The notes beneath the pieces are model-generated. The model saw only the letters and a list, made by a program, of their open reading frames with translations. It did no database searches and had not been told where the DNA came from. Below, piece by piece: positions 32,648 to 41,085 of a stretch of DNA of 51,185 bases. The translations under genes were made by a program, and so were the position numbers. The stretch is taken from positions 1-51,185 of the forward strand of contig USTO01000001.1 in NCBI GenBank assembly GCA_900557675.1, given 5' to 3'. The stretch's first letter is position 1. Every line of letters begins with the position of its first letter. The DNA is from an uncultured Mollicutes bacterium. Lineage in GTDB: Bacteria; Bacillota_I; Bacilli_A; RF39; UBA660.

Positions 32648-33478
32648 ATGACATTAAATAGCGTATTAACAATTATGCAAAAAATAATAGACATATCCCT
32701 TGTATGGTTACTAATATATTTCGTATTAAAAAATCTAAAAAACAACATAAAAATGGTCCTACTATTCAAAGGTGTACTCATAGTAATAATAATAAAACTA
32801 TTAAGTGACTACCTAAATCTAACAACAATAGGACTACTATTAGAATATGTAATAGAGTGGGGACCCCTAGCCCTAATAATAATATTCCAACCAGAAATAA
32901 GAAATATCCTTGAACACCTCGGCAGAAAACAATTATTAGGAAGACACAAAATACTAACTCTAGATGAAAGAGAAAAACTAGTCTATGAAATAATGAATGC
33001 CGTAGATTACTTAAGAAAAGCCCGTATTGGAGCTCTCATAGTAATAGAACGTGACATAAGTTTAAATGAATATATACAAAGAAGTAAAGCAATATATGCC
33101 GATATATCATCGGAACTACTAATATCAATATTCTTTCCAAGAAATCCCCTCCACGATGGCGGAGTAATAATTCAAGGAAATAAAATAACAAGTGCCGGAG
33201 CCGTATTTCCAATAAGCCTAAACAGTAAAATAAATAAACGACTAGGCACAAGACATAGAGCAGCACTTGGAATAAGTGAAGAAAGCGACTGTATAGCTTT
33301 AGTAGTATCAGAAGAAACCGGTAAAATATCAATAGCAATAGGAGGAGTTCTAAACTATAATCTCTCCCTAGATGATGCCAGAATGATACTAATAGAAGAA
33401 CTAAAACCAAAAAAAGAAATCCTATTAGATGACGAATTTGAAGAAGAGGAGGAGGATAATAGTGGCGAAAACAAATAA
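32648..33478 (+). CDS. cdaA: Diadenylate cyclase CdaA
   Basis: Makes c-di-AMP from two ATP at the membrane. Three N-terminal membrane helices (to ~residue 85) lead into the DAC domain. That domain has the catalytic motif LHDGGVIIQG (DGG) and GTRHRAALGISEESD (RHR). Length 276 residues is standard. GTG at 32639 is in frame, but AAGGAAAGG fits the ATG at 32648. It overlaps cdaR by 17 nt, the conserved operon order in Firmicutes; glmM, usually third, is absent here. Confidence 0.95.
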   Translation: MTLNSVLTIMQKIIDISLVWLLIYFVLKNLKNNIKMVLLFKGVLIVIIIKLLSDYLNLTTIGLLLEYVIEWGPLALIIIFQPEIRNILEHLGRKQLLGRHKILTLDEREKLVYEIMNAVDYLRKARIGALIVIERDISLNEYIQRSKAIYADISSELLISIFFPRNPLHDGGVIIQGNKITSAGAVFPISLNSKINKRLGTRHRAALGISEESDCIALVVSEETGKISIAIGGVLNYNLSLDDARMILIEELKPKKEILLDDEFEEEEEDNSGENK

Positions 33479-34826
33479 AAATCGAAAAGAAAAAACTCCA
33501 TTTTTTAAAAAACTGTATAAACCCATTGACAAAATTTTCGTAACCCCAATTACCAAATTCATACTCCTAATAGGAGATAAAACCGGTAAAAAAACAGGAA
33601 AATTTGAAAAATGGTTAGTTCGAAGAAATACCCTAATATTCATATCACTAATACTAGCCCTTGGCCTCTTCTTTATTGTCGATAGCAAAGCCATTGTCTT
33701 AGTAGACTCTTCAGCCGAAGTACTATATGACCAAAAAGTAGAAGCAATATACAATAGTGAAGACTACGTGATAGAAGGCCTACCCAAAACCGTCGACGTA
33801 ACCCTTATCGGAAGAAAAACCGATATGTACTTAGCAAAACAATTATCAAACGGAAGTGTAACGGTCGATGTATCCAAACTAGGCGTTGGAACCCATAAAG
33901 TAAGTCTAAACTACGATAGTGTCATCAATTCCATAGATTATAAACTAGACCCAGGAGTAATAACAATAATAATCTATCCAAAAACATCAATAGAAAAACC
34001 AGCCACTATCGATGTCATAAATAAAGATAAACTAGATCCAAAACTATCAATATCAAATATAAGTATCGATACACCAAACATAATAGTCAAAGGAGCTGAA
34101 CACACCCTAAATAAAGTAGCATCCGTAAAAGCCCTTGTAGATATCGAAAAACTAATCGACCCAACTGTCGGAGTAACAACTCTCGAAGACGTAAAACTAG
34201 TAGCCTATGATAGTGAAGGAAAAATAGTAGATGTCGAAATGGTACCAAATAAAGTAACCGCAACTATAAGTATAGAATCACCATCCAAAGAAGTACCAAT
34301 CAAAGTAATACCAAAAGGCGAAGTAGAATTCGGAAAAGCCATAAGCTCAATGACTTCAAGTGTAAGTAAAGTAACCGTATACGGAGATGAGGAAGTCCTT
34401 GATAAGTTAGAATACATCCCAATAGAAATCAATGTAACTAACTTAAAAGGAAACAAAAACTACGATGTCATTATAACACCACCATCAGGAATACGAAGCA
34501 TTTCCGAAAAATCAGCAACCATATCCGTATCCCTTGGTGATGAAACAAGTATGGAAGTAAACGATGTATTAATCGAAACCATTAACCTAGATTCCAATTA
34601 CAAAGCAGTAGCACTTGGAGAAAACTCAAGTAAGACAAGTGTTGTAATCAAAGGAACCAAAGACGTTCTCGATACAATCGATACATCAAACATCAAAGCC
34701 GTTGTCGATTTATCCGGTTATGGAGAAGGAGACTATGAAGTACCCGTAACCGTCAAAGGTGATGACGCAAAAGCCAACTACACCGCCAAAACAACCAAAA
34801 TAAAAATAAGGATATCACCAAAATAG
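33462..34826 (+). CDS. cdaR: CdaA regulator CdaR (YbbR domains)
   Basis: A 454-residue protein with a basic cytoplasmic start, one membrane helix (~residues 57-75) and an extracytoplasmic part. That part is built from about four YbbR domains, seen as repeated blocks such as LPKTVDVTLIGRK and LKGNKNYDVIITPPSGIRSIS. CdaR binds CdaA and adjusts c-di-AMP synthesis. The start is a GTG at 33462, placed by GAGGAGG 7 nt upstream and by the overlap with cdaA. An upstream ATG at 33429 is in frame without an RBS. The gene ends just before a strong terminator. Confidence 0.92.
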   Translation: MAKTNKNRKEKTPFFKKLYKPIDKIFVTPITKFILLIGDKTGKKTGKFEKWLVRRNTLIFISLILALGLFFIVDSKAIVLVDSSAEVLYDQKVEAIYNSEDYVIEGLPKTVDVTLIGRKTDMYLAKQLSNGSVTVDVSKLGVGTHKVSLNYDSVINSIDYKLDPGVITIIIYPKTSIEKPATIDVINKDKLDPKLSISNISIDTPNIIVKGAEHTLNKVASVKALVDIEKLIDPTVGVTTLEDVKLVAYDSEGKIVDVEMVPNKVTATISIESPSKEVPIKVIPKGEVEFGKAISSMTSSVSKVTVYGDEEVLDKLEYIPIEINVTNLKGNKNYDVIITPPSGIRSISEKSATISVSLGDETSMEVNDVLIETINLDSNYKAVALGENSSKTSVVIKGTKDVLDTIDTSNIKAVVDLSGYGEGDYEVPVTVKGDDAKANYTAKTTKIKIRISPK

Positions 34827-34841
34827 ATAGACAGATAGACC

Positions 34842-34871
34842 AAGATAGACCAAAAAGGTCTATCTTTTTTT
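34842..34871 (+). terminator. Terminator of cdaA-cdaR
   Basis: AAGATAGACC (34842-34851), A5 loop and GGTCTATCTT (34857-34866), then T. Extra AGATAGAC copies just upstream give a small direct repeat. Confidence 0.92.
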
Positions 34872-34910
34872 AACAAAATATGATAAAATATACATAAAAG
34901 GAGCAATAAT

Positions 34911-35828
34911 ATGAAAACGTGTACAGTAATATATAATCCCCTTAGCGGAAAAAAACTAAAATACGAATTTTTGCCCAAATTCAAAAAAATACTAGAAGAC
35001 CACGGCTATGAAACAGAAATAATTCACACCGAATACAAAGGCCACACCATTGAAATAATCAAAAATCTGCCTCATAAAGACTTAGTAATTTCTATCGGTG
35101 GCGACGGTACATTCAACGAATCCGTAACCGGCAACTATGCTCGCCAAGATAAACTAATACTTGCTCACATGCCCGTCGGAACCACCAACGATATCGGAAA
35201 AATGTTTGGATATGGCAAAAATATAATAGAAAACCTAAAAATAACACTCTCCGGCACCATAAAAAAAGTAGATATCTGTCTAATAAACAACAAACCATTC
35301 ATATATGTAGCTTGCCTAGGCAAGTTCGCCGAAGTACCCTATGAAACCCCTCGCGAACTAAAAAAGAAACTCGGCTATTTCGCCTATATAAAAGAAGGAG
35401 CCAAATCCCTTTTCCAAAAAACAAGCCTAAACGAAGTAACCTATGAAATAAACGGCGAAAAATACCACGGACTATTCTCATTTATGATAATATCCTCTGC
35501 CAATCGCATTGCTGGTATCAATAAATTCTATAAAGATGTAAAACTAGATGATGACAGATTCGAAGTACTACTATGCAATATAAATAAGAAAAAAGACATC
35601 ATCAAAAGCTTCTATTTCCTAACAATGCATGATGCCACCAAAGTACCAGGAATATACACCTATAAAACCAATAACCTCAAAATAAAATTAAACAACAAAC
35701 CCCGTAAAAACTGGTGTATTGATGGTGAAGAACTAAAAGACGATAAACTAACATTCGATATAAAAATATATAACGAAATGCAAATGATGGTTCCCAACAA
35801 AAATATAAAAGAACTATTCACAAAATAA
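34911..35828 (+). CDS. Diacylglycerol kinase family lipid kinase (DgkB-like)
   Basis: A 305-residue soluble lipid kinase of the DgkB/YegS group. It probably phosphorylates diacylglycerol left over from lipoteichoic-type polymer synthesis. Motifs: VIYNPLSGKK at the start, DLVISIGGDGTFNESVTG (ATP-binding GGDGT) and AHMPVGTTNDIGK. WCIDGEELK in the C-terminal domain is the typical active-site end. Length is normal. RBS AAAGGAG. It lies 11 nt before the dCMP deaminase gene and is likely cotranscribed. Confidence 0.9.
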   Translation: MKTCTVIYNPLSGKKLKYEFLPKFKKILEDHGYETEIIHTEYKGHTIEIIKNLPHKDLVISIGGDGTFNESVTGNYARQDKLILAHMPVGTTNDIGKMFGYGKNIIENLKITLSGTIKKVDICLINNKPFIYVACLGKFAEVPYETPRELKKKLGYFAYIKEGAKSLFQKTSLNEVTYEINGEKYHGLFSFMIISSANRIAGINKFYKDVKLDDDRFEVLLCNINKKKDIIKSFYFLTMHDATKVPGIYTYKTNNLKIKLNNKPRKNWCIDGEELKDDKLTFDIKIYNEMQMMVPNKNIKELFTK

Positions 35829-35838
35829 AGGAGAAAAA

Positions 35839-36339
35839 ATGAAACAAGAATTAAACAAAAATCGCAAAAATTACTTAACTTGGGACGAATACTTTATGTC
35901 AGTTGCCAAACTATCCGCTATGCGTAGCAAAGACCCATCCACTCAAGTCGGAGCTTGCATCGCATCAAATACCAATCGCATTCTATCAACCGGTTATAAC
36001 GGAGCCCCTAACGGGATTGAAGACAAATACTTCCCTTGGGATAGAGAAGGAGAATTTTTAAACACAAAATATCCCTATGTATGTCACGCCGAAATGAACT
36101 GCATACTAAGTTATCGCGGTGATAACAAGGACTTAGAAAACGCAAGAATATACGTTGACCTCTTTCCTTGTAATGAATGTGCTAAAATAATAATCCAGTC
36201 TGGAATAAAAGAAGTAATATATTTGTGCGACAAATATGCCGATACCGACGGCGTAAAAGCCTCAAAAAAAATGTTCGATGCTTGCGGTGTCAAATACAAA
36301 CAAATAAATATGGATAAAGAGATAACTATAAAATTATAG
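35839..36339 (+). CDS. dCMP deaminase (ComEB-like)
   Basis: A 166-residue zinc deaminase of the dCMP/ComE group, converting dCMP to dUMP for dTMP synthesis. The active site is HAEMNC (zinc His and catalytic Glu) with the PCNEC zinc cysteines. TWDEYFMSVAKLSAMRSKDPSTQVGA is the standard start, and NGAPNGIEDKYFPWDREG the substrate loop. Standard length. RBS AAAGGAG, close behind the lipid kinase gene. Confidence 0.93.
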   Translation: MKQELNKNRKNYLTWDEYFMSVAKLSAMRSKDPSTQVGACIASNTNRILSTGYNGAPNGIEDKYFPWDREGEFLNTKYPYVCHAEMNCILSYRGDNKDLENARIYVDLFPCNECAKIIIQSGIKEVIYLCDKYADTDGVKASKKMFDACGVKYKQINMDKEITIKL

Positions 36340-36405
36340 TTTTTTTCTTTACTAAATAAACCAAATTTGATATAATAAACATATAATAGAAAGAGGTTGA
36401 AATAA

Positions 36406-38055
36406 ATGGATACAATTACAATAACCTTTGAAAACGGTATCAAAAAAGAATATCGCAAAGGAATAAAATTCGAAGAAATAATAAGAGAAGTACAAAAAGA
36501 ACGCAAATTCCCCATCATAAGCGGAAAGTTCAAAAACCAATTCATAAACTATGAAGACAGTATAGAAAAAAGCGGTCCCCTATATCTATATGATATAAAT
36601 ACCAAAAGAGGAAATATGCTTTACGAAAAAGGCCTATCAATAGTCTTCAAAAAATCACTCCTCGAAGTCTATGGCAACGACGTAAAATTCAAAGTAAAAC
36701 ACTCCATAGACAAAGGAGTATACTATGAAGTAGAAGCACCCATCACCAAAGAAAATATCCAAAAAATAAAACAAACAATGAATGAAAAAATAAAAAAATC
36801 AATCCCATTCCAAAAAATAGAAACATCCCGAATGGAAGCCATAAACTATTTCAAAAGCATAAAAAGACCCGATAAAGTAAAAACACTATGCTACGATACA
36901 TCAAAATTCGTAACCCTATATAAATTTGACGGCATATACGATTACATAATAGGCGACCTCCCCAATGACAGCAGTGTCCTCACATCCTTCGATTTAACCC
37001 CTCTCGAACACGGAATAGTCCTAAGATTCCCATCCATATACGATAACGGAAAAGTAGTAAAATACACCCACCACGAAAAATACTTCACCGCCATTGACGA
37101 CTATTCCAATTGGGGCACAGTCCTAAATATGACCAGTATAGGCGACCTAAACGATTTAATAATAAACAGCAAATCAGGAGAAATAATAAAACTATCCGAA
37201 ATAACTCAAGACCATAAACTCCTAAACACCGCCGAAAGAATAGTCAAAAACAAATCCGACATAAAAGTAATACTCCTTTCCGGCCCATCATCATCAGGAA
37301 AAACCACCACATCCAAAAAATTAGCCCTATATCTAAAAACACTAGGACTAAATCCCCAGCCCCTCTCCCTCGATGATTACTTCCTAAATAGAGACGATAC
37401 ACCACTTGATGAAAATGGCAAACCAGACTACGAAAGCCTAAGAGCCATTGACGTAAAACTATTCAATAACCAAATAACCAAGTTGCTAAAAGGAAATAAA
37501 GTAACCATTCCAACTTATGATTTCATCTCCGGAAAAAAAATATACAATAGACAACTCGAATTAGCCGAAAACGATATCCTAATAGTAGAAGGCCTCCACG
37601 CCCTAAACGAAGAACTCCTCAAAGACATTCCCAAAAAACGCAAATACAAAATATATATCAGCCCCCTTGCTTACCTAAATATCGATAACGATAACCGCAT
37701 AAATATGACTGATATCAGATTACTAAGAAGAATAGTAAGAGACAATAGAGTAAGAGGATATAGCCCAACCCATACCATAAGTACTTGGTCCGATGTCCGT
37801 AAAGGCGAAGAAAAATACGTCTTCCCCTTCCAAGATTTATGTGATGAAATTTTCAACTCATCCCTAGCTTATGAACTCGCTGTCCTCAAAACATATGCCG
37901 AACCCCTCCTCTTCTCCGTAAAACAAGAAGACCCCGAATACGAAGTCGCCCTAAGACTCCTAGAACTATTAAAATACGTTCTACCAATCCCCAGCGACGC
38001 CGTTCCTGATACCTCAATCCTAAGAGAATTCATCGGTGGCAGTTACTTCGAATAA
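36406..38055 (+). CDS. TGS-domain uridine kinase-like nucleoside kinase
   Basis: A 549-residue protein with ThrRS-like N-terminal parts fused to a P-loop nucleoside kinase. Residues ~1-65 look like a TGS domain and ~70-270 like the ThrRS second additional (SAD) domain. The Udk/PRK-type kinase starts at ~288 with Walker A GPSSSGKTTTSK, then SLDDYFLNRDDTP and VEGLHALNEEL. RLLRRIVRDNRVRGY is the typical lid. The fusion is known in Firmicutes and Thermotogota but its physiological substrate is uncertain. RBS AAAGAGG; the gene ends at a bidirectional terminator. Confidence 0.87.
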   Translation: MDTITITFENGIKKEYRKGIKFEEIIREVQKERKFPIISGKFKNQFINYEDSIEKSGPLYLYDINTKRGNMLYEKGLSIVFKKSLLEVYGNDVKFKVKHSIDKGVYYEVEAPITKENIQKIKQTMNEKIKKSIPFQKIETSRMEAINYFKSIKRPDKVKTLCYDTSKFVTLYKFDGIYDYIIGDLPNDSSVLTSFDLTPLEHGIVLRFPSIYDNGKVVKYTHHEKYFTAIDDYSNWGTVLNMTSIGDLNDLIINSKSGEIIKLSEITQDHKLLNTAERIVKNKSDIKVILLSGPSSSGKTTTSKKLALYLKTLGLNPQPLSLDDYFLNRDDTPLDENGKPDYESLRAIDVKLFNNQITKLLKGNKVTIPTYDFISGKKIYNRQLELAENDILIVEGLHALNEELLKDIPKKRKYKIYISPLAYLNIDNDNRINMTDIRLLRRIVRDNRVRGYSPTHTISTWSDVRKGEEKYVFPFQDLCDEIFNSSLAYELAVLKTYAEPLLFSVKQEDPEYEVALRLLELLKYVLPIPSDAVPDTSILREFIGGSYFE

Positions 38056-38056
38056 C

Positions 38057-38098
38057 AAAAAAGAAGTTATATCCCCAAAATTTAACTTCTTTTTTTCT
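38057..38098. terminator. Bidirectional terminator
   Basis: The arm ending in AAGAAGTTA (38061-38069) pairs with TAACTTCTT (38083-38091), with further A/T pairs outside. It serves the kinase gene (+) and the surface-protein gene (-). Confidence 0.85.
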
Positions 38099-38615
38099 TC
38101 CTAATAATAAAGATAAATGCCACAATTATACCAATCAAAATAAAACTACCAACCACAATTCCTAAAACCCTAAACAAATATTTAAAAAACCCTTCTGTCG
38201 CCTCAAATACCTTATCAGCTCCCACATATTCAAACAAATTAGTATTAATAATTTTATACTCATCATTAGTATAACCAATATCAAAATAGACACTCACCCC
38301 AGATATATTCCACCCCACACCACTAGCACCAAGCCTCGTATTAACCCGATAAACATTACTGCCAACCTGTTCATAGCTACCAATTTCATACGATATGTAA
38401 ACCCCATTCAAGTACTTTGCAATCTTTCCCCTAAGCTCCAAATTATTCTGATCAATTACTCCATAAATGCTCACATCACCACTATTTAAAAAATGAGTAA
38501 AATCATTTAAAGTAACCTCAGCCCTATCGGGAATGCTAACAATTTCTTTTGCCCAAACGGACATATAACCACTCGCGATTAGCGTAACCACCCAAAACCA
38601 AAAAAATCTTTTCAT
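38082..38615 (-). CDS. Small exported membrane-anchored protein, unknown
   Basis: A 177-residue protein with a signal peptide (MKRFFWFWVVTLIASGYMSVWA). A ~115-residue extracytoplasmic part follows, rich in Tyr, Asn and Ser (SNVYRVNTRLGASGVGWNISG). A C-terminal membrane helix (~149-171) ends in the basic stop-transfer sequence RKKKRS. I recognise no family. The outer part appears beta-rich. Monocistronic on the minus strand, RBS AAAGGAG, divergent from ackA. Confidence 0.72.
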   Translation of the reverse strand: MKRFFWFWVVTLIASGYMSVWAKEIVSIPDRAEVTLNDFTHFLNSGDVSIYGVIDQNNLELRGKIAKYLNGVYISYEIGSYEQVGSNVYRVNTRLGASGVGWNISGVSVYFDIGYTNDEYKIINTNLFEYVGADKVFEATEGFFKYLFRVLGIVVGSFILIGIIVAFIFIIRKKKRS

Positions 38616-38696
38616 ACCGCCAACTCCTTTTAATAAAATTATATCACAAAATACTTAACAATTCCCAAAAAATAATAATTTTTTTCTCAAAAAAAC

Positions 38697-38725
38697 TTGC
38701 CAAATATCCCTAATACATATATAAT
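38697..38725 (+). promoter_or_regulatory. Promoter of ackA
   Basis: TTGCCA (38697-38702), 17-nt spacer and TATAAT (38720-38725). Confidence 0.75.
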
Positions 38726-38747
38726 ATAAGAAGAAAGAGGTGAAACA

Positions 38748-39938
38748 ATGATAGTACTATCAGTAAACGCAGGAAGTTCTTCTCTAAAATTTACAGCATA
38801 TAAAATGCCGGAAGAAGAAGTTCTAATTAGCGGAACATTCGAAAGAATAGGTATAGACGGTGGTTTCTATACAATAAAAATAAACGGTGAAAAAATAAAA
38901 AAGGAGAAAGATTTACCAAACCACGAAGTAGCAGTAAATACACTATTAGACGAATTATTACTAAACAAAGTAATAAAATCATTTGATGAAATTGAAGCCA
39001 TAGGCCACAGAGTTGTACACGGAGGAGAAAAATATACAAAATCCGTAATTGTCGATGATGAAGTAAAAAAAGCAATTAGAGATTTAAGCGATTTAGCTCC
39101 TCTCCATAACCCAGCTAATCTAATGGGTATCGAAACATTCTGCAAACTATTACCAAATGCCAAAAATGTAGCAGTATTCGATACAGCATATCATCAAACA
39201 ATGCCACCATCATCATACATTTACCCTGTACCTTATGAATGGTATACAAAATATGGCGTAAGAAAATACGGTTTCCACGGAACAAGTCACAGATACATAA
39301 ACAACAAAATTCAAGAAATTCTAGGAAGAAAAGACCTAAAAGTAATAAGCTGTCATTTAGGAAATGGTGGAAGCCTAACAGCCATTAAAGATGGTAAAGT
39401 AATAGATACATCCCTAGGATTTACTCCAAATGCCGGATTAATGATGGGAACAAGAAGTGGTGGAATAGATCTAAACATCATTCCTTATGTAGTAAAAAAG
39501 AGTGGATATAACCTAGAAAAAATAGTAGATGATTTAAATAAAAAAAGCGGTTTTCTTGGTGTAAGTGGTATAAGTAGTGATGCCAGAGATATCGATAAAG
39601 GAATAGCTGAAGGAAATACAAGATGTATCCTTGCCGAAGAAATATATGAAGGAAAAGTAATAAGATACTTAGCAAACTACTTCGTTGAATTAGGTGGAGC
39701 TGACGTAATCTGTTTTGCGGGTGGAATTGGAGAAAACGCAGTTGATACCCGTGGAAATATAGTTAGAAAACTAGAATGCTTAGGAGTAAAGCTAGATGAA
39801 GATGCAAATAAAGTACATGGTGAATTAAGAAAAATTTCAACTGACGACTCCAAAGTATTATGTTACGTAATACCAACAGATGAAGAAGTAATGATTGCTA
39901 GAGATACTTATGACTTGGTGCACGATGAACGAAAATAA
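38748..39938 (+). CDS. ackA: Acetate kinase
   Basis: Makes ATP from acetyl phosphate in fermentation. Signature 1 VLSVNAGSSSLKF is at the N-terminus. Further signatures are GHRVVHGGEKYT, FDTAYHQTMP, KYGFHGTSHRYI, CHLGNGGSLTAI and MGTRSGGID. The C-terminal GGIGENAVDTR motif is complete. Length 396 is normal. No pta gene is adjacent, so phosphotransacetylase must lie elsewhere or be replaced. Codon use is of the highly expressed type (GCA, ACA, CCA). Overlaps nrnA by 14 nt. Confidence 0.97.
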   Translation: MIVLSVNAGSSSLKFTAYKMPEEEVLISGTFERIGIDGGFYTIKINGEKIKKEKDLPNHEVAVNTLLDELLLNKVIKSFDEIEAIGHRVVHGGEKYTKSVIVDDEVKKAIRDLSDLAPLHNPANLMGIETFCKLLPNAKNVAVFDTAYHQTMPPSSYIYPVPYEWYTKYGVRKYGFHGTSHRYINNKIQEILGRKDLKVISCHLGNGGSLTAIKDGKVIDTSLGFTPNAGLMMGTRSGGIDLNIIPYVVKKSGYNLEKIVDDLNKKSGFLGVSGISSDARDIDKGIAEGNTRCILAEEIYEGKVIRYLANYFVELGGADVICFAGGIGENAVDTRGNIVRKLECLGVKLDEDANKVHGELRKISTDDSKVLCYVIPTDEEVMIARDTYDLVHDERK

Positions 39939-40881
39939 AAAAATATTAAAACAGATAAAAAAATACGATACCATAGTTATAGCACGTCACATTGGTGCTG
40001 ACCCCGATGCCTTAGGAAGTCAACTCGCACTTAAAGAAGCCATAAAAAATACTTTTCCTAACAAAAAAGTATACGCTGTCGGTGCCCTATCAGCCAAATT
40101 CAAATATATGGGACTTCTTGATACAGGTGAAGTTATAGAAGACGAAGAAAAACTATTAATCGTTCTCGATACTCCTGATAAAAGAAGAATTGATGATGCT
40201 AATCCCGAGGATTATAGCTATGTCATAAAAATAGATCATCACCCATTTATAGAAAAATTTGGAGGCATTGAAATTATTGATGAATCCTCATCCAGTACCT
40301 GCCAGTTAATAATAAAATTCTTACTAGAAAATAAACTAAAAATAACACCATCAATGGCCGAAAACTTATATACAGGTATAATAGGTGATACCGATAGATT
40401 TCTTCACGACTACACAACGGTAAACACATTCGATTTAGTAACCAAACTATTAAAACAAACCAATATAAATTTTACTGCCCTCTATGAGCCTCTATACAGT
40501 AGACCCTTTGCAGAAGTAAGATTTCAAGGTTACATATATCAAAATCTAAAACTAAATCAAAATGGCCTTGCTTACATAAAGTTAACTAACGATATTCTCA
40601 AAGAATATGGTGTGGATTCCGCTAGTGCTGGAAATATGATAAACAATCTAAAATTTGTAAGTGAAATTAAAATATGGGTTTTCTTATCTGAGGATATAAA
40701 TAATAATATTATAAGAGCAAATATAAGGTCAAATGGCCCTATAATAAACGGCGTAGCTTCCGCCCACGGAGGTGGTGGCCACAAATACGCATCTGGAGTT
40801 AGAATGAAAACTTGGGATGAAGCCGATAGTCTCTTATATGACTTAGATAAATTATTACAAAACTATAATGATGAGAAGTAG
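39925..40881 (+). CDS. nrnA: DHH/DHHA1 phosphoesterase (NrnA-like)
   Basis: A 318-residue DHH phosphoesterase that degrades short oligoribonucleotides, 3'-phosphoadenosine phosphate and pApA. The DHH domain has RHIGADPDALGSQLAL, LLIVLDTPDKRRID and KIDHHPF; GIIGDTDRFL provides a further metal Asp. The DHHA1 domain ends HGGGGHKYASGVRM. The start is uncertain: ATG at 39925 has a weak GGTG, and ATGs at 39910 and 39895 are in frame. It overlaps ackA, implying cotranscription. With CdaA/CdaR in the same window it may serve c-di-AMP turnover (inference). Confidence 0.9.
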   Translation: MNENKKILKQIKKYDTIVIARHIGADPDALGSQLALKEAIKNTFPNKKVYAVGALSAKFKYMGLLDTGEVIEDEEKLLIVLDTPDKRRIDDANPEDYSYVIKIDHHPFIEKFGGIEIIDESSSSTCQLIIKFLLENKLKITPSMAENLYTGIIGDTDRFLHDYTTVNTFDLVTKLLKQTNINFTALYEPLYSRPFAEVRFQGYIYQNLKLNQNGLAYIKLTNDILKEYGVDSASAGNMINNLKFVSEIKIWVFLSEDINNNIIRANIRSNGPIINGVASAHGGGGHKYASGVRMKTWDEADSLLYDLDKLLQNYNDEK

Positions 40882-40900
40882 CATACTTCTTTTTCTTTTA
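40874..40900 (+). terminator. Terminator of ackA-nrnA
   Basis: AGAAGTA (40874-40880), GCA loop and TACTTCT (40884-40890), then T5. Confidence 0.75.
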
Positions 40901-40912
40901 TATGCAAAAAAG

Positions 40913-41021
40913 TTGTAATTTTGGTTTCTTTTCAAAGTAATGGAAATAGATATTCTCAAAGTAATGGAAACTGGTTTTTAAAGTGTCCATTACACTGAAA
41001 ATTAAGAAAAATTGTAATTTT
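40913..41021. repeat. Repeat cluster, probable insertion-sequence debris
   Basis: TCAAAGTAATGGAAA occurs twice (40932-40946 and 40956-40970). An inverted TCCATTAC lies at 40986-40993. The cluster is flanked by the direct repeat TTGTAATTTT (40913-40922 and 41012-41021). Repeated GTAATGGA-type units are the sort seen at IS ends; no transposase gene goes with them. Confidence 0.5.
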
Positions 41022-41033
41022 ATCAATTTTATG

Positions 41034-41062
41034 TTGACAATACAACTAACTTATGATAACAT
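41034..41062 (+). promoter_or_regulatory. Candidate promoter of tnpB
   Basis: TTGACA (41034-41039), 17-nt spacer and TAACAT (41057-41062), 23 nt before the ATG. Confidence 0.5.
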
Positions 41063-41085
41063 TGACCCATAAGGTGGTGATGTTA

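Noticed and set aside
40932..40970. CRISPR repeats
   Set aside because: Only two copies of 15 bp with a 9-bp gap; no cas genes.
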